Assembly: GCA_958510875.1 (NCBI GenBank)
Contig: OY294071.1
Coordinates: 37,416,581-37,480,580 of the forward strand
DNA length: 64,000 bases
Direction of reading: 5' to 3'
From: Endomychus coccineus
Taxonomy: Eukaryota > Arthropoda > Insecta > Coleoptera > Endomychidae
Shown piece by piece: positions 13,465-28,815 of the stretch. Each line of letters opens with the position of its first letter. The first letter of the stretch is position 1. The notes under the pieces are model-generated. The model had not been told where the DNA came from, did no database searches, and saw only the letters and a list, made by a program, of their open reading frames with translations. A program made the translations under genes and the position numbers.

Positions 13465-15358
13465 AGTAATATATTTACATATCGTTTTATTTATTGAACA
13501 CAATCTGTTGATATTAGTTGAAGCCTTTTGATTGAAAGATATTTCTAACACGTAGTAATGTAGGTATATGATGCGGAAAGAATGTCCCATGGGGAGGGGA
13601 TAGAGGTGTTATTAAAACCCATTATAAACAACCCAATTAAAAATTAAATTGTAGTATTTTGCTGTAATAATATGCGGAATAATATCATGTAATGTTTGTT
13701 CTGATGTTCAGATAAAAGTTGAGCTTTATACAGTTAGACTGTGTTCCTATAAATGTGTTCTACTGGTTTCCCTTAACATGAAAGAATTTTATTTTGAGTG
13801 TATACCTTCCCTTCTGGGTTACTTTTCCCCTTTTTCACTGGATGGAAGCTTTGTACTGTTGGTTTATGCGTGGATTCCAATAATCGTATATTATTGGAAC
13901 CGCTAAATTTGAAAAAATCACCATATGTTCTAGATCGTAATATTTCATGTTAATATGCTTCCTATGAAACATGCATTTCATATCCTTTGGCAATCTTAAT
14001 AGCATGAAGATATCACTGGGATATCGTTTTATTGCAGAAATCATATCCAGTTTTGCGCAATCATAAGAAATATAGGAACGTCTTAGCAGCAATAGTATAC
14101 TTATATTGGTGTTTAGTTATAATCCAAAAGTAACCCTCCTATGAAATATAATATAATAATTGTCATTTTATGTCAATCACTGTAATGACTTGTCATCATC
14201 TTCTCACGATCCTCCATCGTTCTCAGCCAGCTATTAGAACACCTGCTTTAAAACAGACCTACAGACCTAATTAGGTCATCATAAATTATTGAACGATTTC
14301 TCTTTATCTCCGTTATTTGTTTATATCTGGAACTAAGTCATCTTTCTATTATATCATATACAGCAAGGTGAAGATTTTATATATCGACCCTGAATACTTT
14401 ATAACCTCTATATCAATGAGATTTTAAGAACTCGTCATTCTAACAACCAGATATTAACATCATATTATCGCACTACATCAGGGAGCAGAATCTATGGTTT
14501 GGGTTAAGTTCCAAACTGCTAAGCCGAATAGGACTTTAGCTATGAAGTTTTTGGCAACTTTTGGAATTTCGGGTAATTCCAAGTATGGTATGATGTCCAA
14601 GTAAGAAACATGGGGAAATTTGATGAAAATTAGAACAAACCGTTCTATTTGTATCTACGAGACTTGCCCAAAAATTCAGATCGCTTGTCTGACTGACTTT
14701 TTATGATCCATCTAACTTGAGCATAGCATACTAGAAATTACAGGTAGAAGAATCGAAACCATCTACCATTGTATTTTACAAGTAAGTGATACCAAATCAC
14801 AGTGTCTAGAAAGTCCGTTTATATCTTAAACAGTAGTGTTAATAGAACGATATCGTGCTATGACAAAATCACGATTCTGCTCGACTTCGAACGAAACTTC
14901 GTTCTAACAAGTTTTCAATGATGAGAAATTTGATTCCAGCATCTGATAATGATTGACCTGGTTTTTGTTTTCCTCGTCATACAGCTAATCCTAAAATACG
15001 TAGATCATGAGCCATAGTTTATAACAATGTTACTTTGAATTAATCACTCTGTGGTATCATGAAAGTAAGGTTGACAGTCATTTACGTCAACGATTTTGAA
15101 AGTTCATCTTACAGCAAAATATTATAATAATACATAGAGTACAAAAGATAGAGTTGTAAAACACATATGTTGTCAATTCAAATAAACTTTGATTGTCATG
15201 ACATAGAATATAATTTTATTATTTTATTATGTTAGTTATTAAGAAGACTATCATGACAATCATACATTCAAGGTCGGTTTTATGCGGAAAGCGCTTCAGT
15301 TTGGTTAAGTGAAGTGATGTTTTCCCTTTCTCGTACAAAATAGAATAAAATAATGTAT

Positions 15359-15361
<3 letters not shown>
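13465..15361. other. AT-rich intergenic DNA, nothing recognised
   Basis: No supported gene. At 15159-15195 a sequence around atgttgtcaattcaaataaa recurs near 55409-55440 (atgttgtcaattcgaataaa), suggesting the end of an unidentified dispersed repeat. Confidence 0.35.

Positions 15362-15446
<85 letters not shown>
15362..15446. repeat. (TA)n microsatellite, about 85 bp
   Basis: Uninterrupted TA dinucleotides. The right edge joins the terminal sequence of PLE1 (ttgtatgttttcttgg, minus orientation). Confidence 0.95.
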
Positions 15447-16480
<1,034 letters not shown>

Positions 16481-16538
<58 letters not shown>

Positions 16539-16565
16539 AATATATATATGTATATATATATATAT
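16481..16565. repeat. (TA)n microsatellite with a few interruptions
   Basis: TA tract interrupted by tacaaatat and tatgtat. It follows a PLE1-type terminus and precedes a PLE2-type terminus. Confidence 0.92.
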
Positions 16566-16791
16566 GTTTCTTCTTAGGTTCTCGCGGACGTAATGTGTAG
16601 AACTGGATTCTCGGGTATTGATCCGCGTTGTGTGGTTTCGGTCCTCAAAAGGACCGTTTCGCCTAGATTCTCCAGACTCTACGGTCGAATCACCTGAAGA
16701 TGGCAAATGCGACTTTGCCGAAACGTCGTGAAATTGGTCCTTTTGAGGACCGAAACCACACAACGCGGATCAATACCCGAGAATCCAGTTC

Positions 16792-16793
<2 letters not shown>
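16566..16793. mobile_element. Inverted pair of PLE2 terminal repeats (left arm shortened)
   Basis: The left arm (16566-~16655, minus orientation) and right arm (~16656-16793, plus orientation) share the PLE2 terminal sequence (acgcggatcaatacccgaga on the plus strand of the right arm). The left arm lacks its ribozyme-like core; the right arm has it at 16694-16727. Both outer ends meet (TA)n. Confidence 0.75.
16694..16727 (+). ncRNA. Hammerhead-ribozyme-like motif (family A, PLE2 terminus)
   Basis: CTGAAGA (CUGANGA box), one extra T, stem GGCA/TGCC enclosing a 10-nt loop, then GAAACGTC, in which AC/GT can form a minimal stem III ahead of the C17 cleavage position. PLEs are known to carry hammerhead motifs in their terminal repeats. 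The extra base before stem II is a departure from the textbook core, so activity is uncertain. Confidence 0.5.

Positions 16794-16842
<49 letters not shown>
16794..16842. repeat. (TA)n microsatellite, about 49 bp
   Basis: TA tract on the right side of the PLE2 inverted pair. It is followed by unique DNA (ctcttttattagacaag). Confidence 0.93.
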
Positions 16843-16846
<4 letters not shown>

Positions 16847-17389
16847 TTTATTAGACAAGTTGAGGCAGGTTCCGTATGTAGCAACATGAGTAAGCGAAAA
16901 ATTGTGTTAACAATATGAGGCTGAGGGAAGTTTGCGATTTACAGATCAGATAATTCAGGTAGAATCACCCCTGAATTATATGGGATCGCGTTAGAAATTG
17001 GACATGGTAATATTCTAATTTCGATTCTTTAACTTGAATTTGGTATGGTTACTAAATAAAACAACAACCGTCTTATAAAAACATTTATCAAAATAAAAGT
17101 ATCCATACAACTAAGAATTAAATATGCAATAATACTAATGACTCAAGATAAACTTTAATAACTTTAACGTTATGCACAATTGTAACCTTTCACTAATGAG
17201 GTCACCAACACTAGACACATGCGAATAAATTGCACGTATTATAATAACTTGAAGGAGTTGAGCAACACTGAAATTAAGTATTCCAGATAACAATAAATAC
17301 ACTATACGGTACATGGGTTATTCGATACGCTCGCAGACTTTTGAATGTGATTATAACAAGACTCCATAGAGTGTGTATTTCATAAGGAA

Positions 17390-20300
17390 TTAATCACTGC
17401 AGGCACGCCCTCTTTTCGCCAACTGATTACAGAATTTCGGTGATGCGATAAAGTCTCCCAGGAAAACACTTAGTAAATAATATTCTTTATGCTGCTCACT
17501 AGATTGTTTGTAGTTGCTGGAAAATATAAATATGTAAAAATTATAGCTTTCATTCCGGTAGTAGAGAATTTGTAAAAATAATATAAAACTAAAGACAAGA
17601 TGCAAAGTATAGATGTCGATTATGGGAGGATTCGCTCCAGATACAAAAGACTAAGGAATGTAATTGGAGTCTTAGGAACAACTTAGCACATAGTTTACAT
17701 ACTAAGACTCTACTGATTTTGAGATACTGAAAATGCAGAACGTGAGGGAAACGTACGTATGGAGATTATTAGCAAATATGTAAACGTATGGTATCTAATC
17801 TTATCAACCAAGAAAGGAAAACACAAGTTGAGTCGAATTTATTTTTGTATACATGACTTGAAATAATAAAACCACCGTTAATACGATTATAGGTTTCTTT
17901 GTACGACTTATATATAACTATCATCAGCGAAAGATTCAGATTAATAATGAAGGTTGTATTTATTAATATTAATGCATTGAACGACTTACTGATGTGTACT
18001 ATCAATATTTGTGTATCTGTGTAAATTTACGGATCGCTTCTTGGTAAGACAATAACTATTATTTTGCTCAACCTCCAAATATACAAACTAGTACAGTCCG
18101 TTTCAAATAAACGTTCGAGTTCATATTTCCTTTAAAAAAATATGAAAGTGGTGATTCCGGTCACTCTTCTTATCAGAGTTTATCATACAGCTTGTTCTAA
18201 ATCTGTTGTGTGAAGGTTTCTTAGTCATCTAGTTTTTTTTGGAAATGTAACTATGGTAAATATGTAAAATGTTATTATTTCGAACTATGCAGATGTGTAA
18301 CATTGGCGAGGTGCCAAAGTGCTTCGTAAATGTATGTTATCTGCATCAAAAACAACATATAGAGGATACTTTAAAGTGAAACACGCTGTATATAACTTCA
18401 TATTACAATCGCCGTGATACATACATTTTCCATTGCCTTATTTTTATTGAAATAAAATACGAATTGTAGATATCAAAGTCGTATATTTCTCACTATCTAT
18501 TTCGTTATACGCGATAGTATATTTATTAGGAGAGATATGTTTTTGTACTAGCAGGGAGTTCGAGAGATATTAAATTGGATTTAATGGTCCGGTGTCCTAG
18601 ATAAAGTTCGTCGGGATGTTTTGTCTTTATTTACCTGAAAATTTCATCCCAATCGATGACCAACTCTCCGTTTCCTCTGGTTTTAATGGCTTTTTCGGCA
18701 TGATGTAAACAAACTTTAGTGTAAATACAGACATTTTGTCCAAGTTCCGATACGAGTCGTTTTTCTGCTTCTATCATATCGATCATGTCATCTGAAGCAA
18801 TTGATCTTCGGGATCTTCTCACATATGTACCTGAAATAAACAAAAAGATGGAAAACAAAACTTGTTAAATATCAGAAGAGCGATTGTACTTGGTAGTCTA
18901 GGTTTACTTATTTCCACATCAATTGTATTGGAAAGAATATATCGTAGATATTTCTTGTAAGGTGTTATTCTAGAATTTCTTAAACAGTGAAACACAAATT
19001 AAAATTGTTTGGATTCTTAGGAGTTGGCTCAATATTTTTCTTGATTTGAATATCTGACTTTTTGTTTCTTTGCCATTTATGTTTGTTTGATATTAATGAT
19101 GATTAACTATTCCGTGTTTCGAATATATCGGTAATTTACAGTATAAATTGTTTACTATTATATATAAATTCTCGGGAAATAGATCACATTAACACTTGTG
19201 CTTTATTTTCTCGTCTTTACTCACGTTTCGGTCTCACGAACATCATCAGAAGACTTATTATGTCTAAAACTGGATTACTTAAAACTAATTGTATTACACA
19301 AAGCGTCCTTACCGCACCAATCTCAATTAGAATGCCCACGTCGCCGAAACGAACAGAAACACGAATAATCGAAATTGTAACACATGATGTGTTTTAGACA
19401 TAATAAGTCTTCTGATGACGGTCGTGAGACCGAAACGTAGGTAAAGACGAGAAAATAAAGCATAAGTGTTAATGTGACCTATTTCCCGAGAATTTATATA
19501 TAATTCATACCTGGGTCAAGAACCTTTATTATAAATTGTTTACTCGACTGATGATTAAATATCATATCATTTAATCCTGTTTATATTGAGATATCAATGT
19601 TCAGGTGTGAATTAACCATTTTCTTATTAATAGTACGTCTTCACAAATGAACGAAAAAGATGAATAATAACCTCCGTGTCCATGCTTCGAAGTAATCTTT
19701 ATTTCGATTCTACTAAGCAAATTATTTTCGAATTATATTTATCAAGGAACGTGACTCTATACTATAAAATTCAATAAATTAAGATAAGATCTTCCATGGT
19801 ATTTGTACGTTTATTAAATTCTTCGTAATGTGTCTGTTCTTGTGAAAGTTACAGTTAAATGACGCTTACAAACAGATATGAAACATAAATCTGTCACGCA
19901 AACAGCAAACGCTGTTAGAAATTCACTGTTCTTAATACTAACTAAATCATTTTTGATTCGGGATTCGATGATTCTATATTTTTACTTCTCGGAATTGTAT
20001 TATAACCTCTTCACTTTTTGAGCTTATACTATATGGGACTGATAAAATATAAATCTTGCAAATATCAATTCTCTCTGGAGAGAGCCAAGAAGCAATTTCA
20101 ATAGCTAATGCATAATGTTTAACCAAATATTGCTCATAAATACTATAAATAAGAAACAATCACCCTTATACACTAAAAATACTGTTAAAGTATTGAGGAC
20201 CTTTTAGCTACCATGAAGCCATCAACAGAGTAAATTGAAACTACAAATCAATGTTGATATACAGGTATAGGGCCGGTACAGATCCCCTCGCCCACAACAT

Positions 20301-21797
20301 GTTGAGATTAGAGCATCTGTAACTATGCCAGTAGTAATATGAAAATGCCATGTTATATTAGGATATTTTCAAACACTTATCTCTATTAAACTTGTATAAA
20401 AACCTCAATACACGTAAGTAGGTTCCTATATTGTTCAAATTAATTATCGTAATCTAGTAGAAGAAATAATGGCCATCTATTGCAAAGTTTGTATCAATAA
20501 ACCCTAATTACTTATTTAGAATTGTAATGGCTATATTTAAATGTATGTGCAAATAACAATTACGTTGTATTTATATAATTGACTGTTAGACTATGTCAAC
20601 AAGCTTACGAAATAATCTATACATATTCAGTGTGTAGATCCTCAGCAAGCAGTGGCTTAATACAGATCTGAAATTTGATATTTTACAATGAAAAACTTTA
20701 CATGATATTAATAACTAGCTTTTTGCAAGATCAGTAAAGCCACCTTCAAATACATTTATATAAAATGTGATGCGTGCATGAAATGAATCAGTAGGAATGT
20801 TTCAGCACCTGTTCTATATCATACTGATATACATAATATTATGTTGAAAGATTCAAAAGAGATGCGGAAGTTGTATAGCTTCTTCGCTGCACACTCAACG
20901 TTCTAGACATATCCCTAACTTTCATTCAAAGCAATATATTATAGAACCACGTTGAACTCGGTAAGATGCATAATGCACCATAAATATCATCGACCAAACG
21001 TTCACATATATCTAAATCTTGATTAAAAACAAGAAATAGAAAACTATTTTCCATATTTTATTTTACAAATCATTGAACTTAGCTGTTATCTTACTGAATA
21101 TGTAGTCAGTAGATTGTACGTTGAAATTGTAGAAAATCCCTTAAAACAACTTAGACATAGCTTAAATATTCATAATGTTTTCACCACTTTCAATTAGATT
21201 TGGTTTCACCAAACAATTCTTTATTGCCACTACTTGACTTCAGAAATTACAAAAGATTGAAACCAGTAATAACATATTATCAAGAACCAATTAACTGATG
21301 AACAAAAGTTTCTAAATATATTCATAAGGAAATATTGCATGTTTAAAACAGTTTTCAAAATGTTACACGATATTGGTGAAGTGAAAGTTAATTCAGTTTC
21401 TTTACTCTTAACATAAACAATCACTCTCATGGATGATACTTCTACGGATGTTGGATGAAACAGAAAATATCTTGGAAGATAAAACATATTATTCAAATAG
21501 CAAAAGGAATGTGAATGAAGCTGATAATACGAGAAAACAGTTGTTCGCAGCTTCATTCGCATCTTTTTTTTGTACAACGCAATGGAATAAAATATTCTTA
21601 CTTGGATTCAGGGAATACGCCAACTTCTTGACAAAATTTGATAATCGGACTGCGACTATAATAACTGGAAAACCCACTAATTCCACTGGTAATTCAAAAG
21701 ACGGTTGTTGAGCTACTACAGGTATTGTTATTTGCATGATTAAAAATACCAATTGTATACTTAAAATCATGTAGAATATTAGCCCGTGTGGTTTCAT
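17390..21797 (-). CDS. Small secreted four-cysteine protein, 172 aa, three exons
   Basis: Exons on the minus strand are 21797-21602, 18830-18635 and 17516-17390. Donors are gtaagaat and gtaaataa, acceptors tttcag and ttccag. Phases join (a|gt, ag|c) and the total is 519 nt, 173 codons with TAA. Exon 1 encodes a hydrophobic leader (about residues 5-29, ending VVAQQ) and has a good start context (aaaaATGA). Exon 2 begins [14 protein letters not shown], an Arg-rich furin-like site, then [19 protein letters not shown] (C-x5-C). Exon 3 ends [23 protein letters not shown] (C-x8-C). Likely an extracellular or lumenal protein of an insect-restricted family; I do not recognise a named member. Its four-Cys layout resembles the core of the gene at 10392-13350, so distant relationship is possible. 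Intron 1 (2.8 kb) holds two palindromic repeats. A variant poly(A) signal (ATTAAA) lies at 17159-17154. Confidence 0.78.
19223..19249 (-). ncRNA. Hammerhead-like motif (family B), left arm
   Basis: Read on the minus strand: CTGATGA, T, a stem with one arm mutated (GTTCGTGAGACC), then GAAACGT. Partner of the motif at 19412. Stem II is weaker here than in the other arm. Confidence 0.4.
19412..19438 (+). ncRNA. Hammerhead-like motif (family B), right arm
   Basis: CTGATGA, one extra base (C), stem GGTC/GACC closed by a GTGA tetraloop, then GAAACGT. The box, stem, tetraloop and GAAA order fits a hammerhead core. The downstream cleavage-side strand (here aggtaaagacg) no longer gives an obvious stem III, so this copy may be inactive. 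Confidence 0.42.
20140..20235. repeat. Family D element, copy 3 (one arm)
   Basis: Shares aataagaaacaatcaccctt, aaaaatactgttaaagtatt and gaggaccttttagctaccat with the other D copies. Lies in intron 1 of the 17390-21797 gene. Confidence 0.6.
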
Positions 21798-22198
21798 TTT
21801 TAAACTATTATTAAACACAGGTACAAATGCTAATGGTCTCCAACATCTGTTAAACTTAACTGTTACAGGTGAAAGTGACCACCACTCCCATAACAGTATC
21901 ACGTAGCTCGCTGCAACTTTATTATTTCGAAGGAATGAAAATGAAAGTGAAATTTATCTGTCGCATATTTACCCGCGGAATTCAAATGATTAGGTAACTT
22001 TATTGATATGGTCTATCATAAGTTTGAATATAAATGTCCAGTAAATCATTTAATGACTCTCTTTCATCAAAATTGTTAGTTTTACATCTCGAGAGAAATC
22101 ATAAGTTGTTCAGAAATTCCCGATCAGAACTTTTACATTTTGAAATTTGGAATGGTATATCGTGGAAGCAATTTCCACCTCCAACTACTAGAGTATTC

Positions 22199-22420
22199 AT
22201 AAACTATAAAAGAGTTCACACTGTGGATACACTATAACACTATACATAAGAAACAATCACCCTTATCCACTAAAAATATTGTTAAAGTACCGATGACCAA
22301 GTAGTCATCATCAGAGTTTACTCTGATACTTGGTAGTCGCAAGGTTCTCAGTACTCTGACATTATTCTTAGTGGACAAGGGTGATTATTTGTTATTTATA
22401 GTGAATAGAGTGTTATTCAA
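22199..22420. mobile_element. Family D palindromic element, copy 4
   Basis: The left arm (gagttcacactgtggatac ... cctta.tccactaaaaatattg) and right arm (..attattcttagtggacaag.ggtgatta) are inverted around a centre near 22316, where catcatcagagt meets actctgat. No ORF. A short non-autonomous element with long inverted arms; the superfamily is not known to me. Confidence 0.7.
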
Positions 22421-23944
22421 ATAAGGCTAGGTTCACTTCATCAATAAGATAATTCAATAGAAACAACAAGAAACACAATCCTATTCGTTGAAACTTAACA
22501 GCTGTTATAAACCATATACGATACTACTCCTGTCAACTACAAATAGGTATTATTATAATTGACAAGTCATCATACCGCCTATTTGGAGAACAAACTCTTA
22601 TTAAAAGTAATAATTGTCCAACATTTCACCATACCTTAGGCTTCAAGTGTACGCCTTGTCTGGTTTCTTAATAAAACAATTATTTTATGACATCTTAACA
22701 AAGAATCTTGTACTCTTATTTTACATAAATATCGTAGTATTACATACACGGCACTAAACGTTTAATGGATATGTATTATTTTTGCAATCTTCATGTGTAT
22801 CAAAAATTATTTTATACCATCTTTATGGTGCATGAGCATTCAACCTATTAACCTTAGGGAATTTATTTCTGTTAACTGCCTTCGTGAATCTCATGGGATC
22901 TCTTCTGAAACAATATACTATCAACCATCTCATTTTGTAAATTCATTAAATTTATAACAGAAATTGTGCTAAAAGACAATAAGCTATAAATTCCCAAGAA
23001 TAATTAAGTTATATCATTGTATGAACAAATTATTTTTGCAGTTTAACTAAGATCAGGGCCACTACTACATACAAGAAAACATTAAAACGCGAAATCATTG
23101 TAGATTATTTATCATTGGATATGATGATGAATATGTTTCGAACTACTGTACCGTGTTAGTGAATAGAGAGAGAAACAAGAAAATCATTCAATATTGTGAT
23201 ACATACTAACTATATAAGCTCCGTTCACGATAAGAAAAAAATGACGTAATAGTTAGTAATTCAGTACAATCAATTCATTTGAACAATTTTCCTAAATAAG
23301 TGTCATTTTGACAGTTAACATTTTCGAAGATTGCCCGATAATTCAGTCGATTTTAAATTAACTCAACTGTTCATACATTCGTTGTGAATCTAAATTTCAA
23401 TAGAATTGGACTTCAGTACAGAAACAATTATCAGGACTGTAATTCTACCCATATTATCGTCGTGTTCTGTGTAGAAAATGGTATTCTCAATAATAAATTA
23501 CTTTGAAGAGGAACTTGGAAATGGAGGGCCATACCTTCCTAGCACTGCCTTCAAAGATAGAGTCGCTGCAGCTTCACAAATGACTGTCACAACAGTCAAT
23601 ATAACCGTCGGTGAACGACGTAGAGTTGAAGCACTTACAACTCCAAGATGAAAACGGCACCGGGCTGAAGTGATTGTGAATGTGGATGATTGTGGAAGAA
23701 GTACCTATATAGAATAGTGGTTTAATATGAATATCAAATTTCTTCGGAAATAACCTTAAATTAAGTATAAGTGTGTAAAGCAGTGAAGTGATATTTATTA
23801 TTTCAATGTGATTGTGCAATATTCTGGAGGGGAGCATCGAAAGGTTGAAAACCAAGTCAACCAAACAACATTGTACTAGTTACATCATAGCTTTCTAACA
23901 GTGGTACTTGTTTAACAATCTAGATTACTTCAGACTTATATTAA

Positions 23945-24185
23945 AATAATAAACTACAAAAGAGTTCACACTGTGAAATCACTATAGCAGTTTAAACGAG
24001 TAACAGTCACCCTTATCCATTAAAAATACTGTTCATGTATTGAGGAACTTTCAGCTACCAAGTACCCATCATCAGAGTAAACAGTTCACTCTGATGATCG
24101 CTTCTTGGTAGCTTATTCACTGGAACTCTTAAGAGTAGTTTTAGTAGATGAGGGAGGGTGATTGTTTCTCATTTATAGTGCAAGA
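23945..24185. mobile_element. Family D palindromic element, copy 5
   Basis: Best-preserved copy. The left arm starts aaagagttcacactgtgaaa; the right arm ends gggtgattgtttctcattta. The centre (24048-24110) contains atcatcagagtaaacagttc and cactctgatgatcgcttctt, giving ribozyme-like boxes on both strands. Confidence 0.72.
24048..24075 (-). ncRNA. Weak hammerhead-like motif (family D)
   Basis: Minus strand: CTGATGA, T, GGGTACTTGGTAGCT, then GAAAG. The stem is imperfect here. The same region in other D copies suggests an ancestral GGCTAC/GTAGCC stem. A stem III could use AG with CT further on, but this is speculative. Confidence 0.25.
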
Positions 24186-24189
24186 GCTG

Positions 24190-26127
<1,938 letters not shown>

Positions 26128-26625
26128 GTTTTAGCTAGTGAGACACTCTCAAATAAAAGATCCTTTTTAGAAATGGCACACATTTTTGAAGAAAAGAATT
26201 GCATAAATAAAAAAACAGACATTAACCATTTGAGTGAAATTTACTCTTATTTATTGACCTTAGACATAAATTTATCAAATAATAACGTTTACAGGAATAA
26301 TAGAATATCCAATCAAATCATAGATGATGACATCCTCCTCAATTAATTGCATTGTTCTTGATGCATATTTCAGTGTGACGTGTCAATTCTATGGTTAGGT
26401 TGAATATTCTGTTGTCACTTCTAAAACCGCGTGGTTGTTGTAATATCTGTCGTAATTGGAATATATTAATCTTATAAAGTATACTAATCTTCAATTCTTA
26501 CTCATCATCCTCATCGCTGTGAACGTTTTCCATCAGAATGTTAACATCTCTGTAATCAACCTCATCAAAGTTGTAAGTCATATAGGTTATTTTATAACAA
26601 TTTTATCTTTGTAACTGTAAATTAT
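26128..26625. other. Unassigned AT-rich DNA between element fragments
   Basis: Includes a plus ORF through 26056-26346 whose first part is the antisense of the retrotransposon fragment. The rest has no recognised homology. Confidence 0.35.
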
Positions 26626-26760
26626 TGTAGTTTCCCTGAGGATGGAAATAAATATTTCCGAAAGCTTGGACAACCTTTAAAGAGTTCTCTTTTACTTGCT
26701 ACGCAATCCTACTATTATTAGTTTTATTCCTATCTAGTCAGCAACGACTACCCTTCCTCT
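26626..26760 (+). mobile_element. Terminal repeat of another PLE-like family (family F)
   Basis: Contains a ribozyme-like core at 26635-26664 (CTGAGGA, T, GGAAAT/ATTTCC stem, GAAAGCTT) and ends next to a (TA) tract at 26761, the arrangement seen for the other PLE termini. No coding part is present. The left boundary is approximate. Confidence 0.5.
26635..26664 (+). ncRNA. Hammerhead-like motif (family F)
   Basis: CTGAGGA box, one extra T, a perfect 6-bp stem (GGAAAT with ATTTCC, 4-nt loop), then GAAAGCTT, in which AG/CT could form a two-pair stem III before U. Same layout as families A, B and C with a different sequence. Confidence 0.45.
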
Positions 26761-26776
26761 ATATATATATATATAT
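26761..26776. repeat. Short (TA)8 tract
   Basis: Lies between the family F terminus and a PLE2 inverted pair. Confidence 0.9.
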
Positions 26777-26843
26777 GTAGAACTGGATTCTCGGGTATTG
26801 ATCCGCGTTGTGTGGTTTCGGTCCTCAAAAGGACCAATTTCAC

Positions 26844-26877
26844 GACGTTTCGGCAAAGTCGCATTTGCCATCTTCAG
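26844..26877 (-). ncRNA. Hammerhead-like motif (family A), left arm
   Basis: Same core as at 26941-26974 on the opposite strand: CTGAAGA, T, GGCA/TGCC stem, GAAACGTC. Confidence 0.5.
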
Positions 26878-26940
26878 GTGATTCGACCGTAGAGTCTGGA
26901 AAAGTTCGCCTAGATTTTCCAGACTCTACGGTCGAATCAC

Positions 26941-26974
26941 CTGAAGATGGCAAATGCGACTTTGCCGAAACGTC
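26941..26974 (+). ncRNA. Hammerhead-like motif (family A), right arm
   Basis: Identical in the core to 16694-16727. With the opposed copy 64 bp away, a transcript through both would also fold into a long hairpin. Confidence 0.5.
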
Positions 26975-27030
26975 GTGAAATTGGTCCTTTTGAGGACCGA
27001 AACCACACAACGCGGATCAATACCCGAGAA

Positions 27031-27032
27031 TA

Positions 27033-27086
<54 letters not shown>
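27031..27086. repeat. (TA)n microsatellite, about 56 bp
   Basis: Joins the PLE2 inverted pair (left) to the 3' end of an R4-like copy (right). Confidence 0.94.

Positions 27087-28815
<1,729 letters not shown>

Larger units (their letters stand above)
19157..19505. mobile_element. Palindromic element with two opposed hammerhead-like motifs (family B)
   Basis: The arms 19157-~19275 and ~19392-19505 are inverted copies: tatataaattctcgggaaat on the left is mirrored by atttcccgagaatttatata on the right. The ~115-bp centre is unique and contains no ORF. Each arm carries one ribozyme-like core (19223-19249 minus, 19412-19438 plus). It lies in intron 1 of the minus-strand gene. A related single-ended copy is at 28605-28815. 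Confidence 0.75.
26777..27030. mobile_element. Complete inverted pair of PLE2 terminal repeats
   Basis: Left arm 26777-~26904 (minus) and right arm ~26915-27030 (plus) are inverted repeats around a 15-bp centre (gttcgcctagatttt). They include actctacggtcgaatcacct and two opposed ribozyme-like cores (26844-26877 minus, 26941-26974 plus). No coding sequence. Both outer ends sit on TA tracts. The outer ~31 bp of the canonical PLE2 terminus (gtttcttcttaggttctcgc...) is missing on both sides. Confidence 0.82.
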
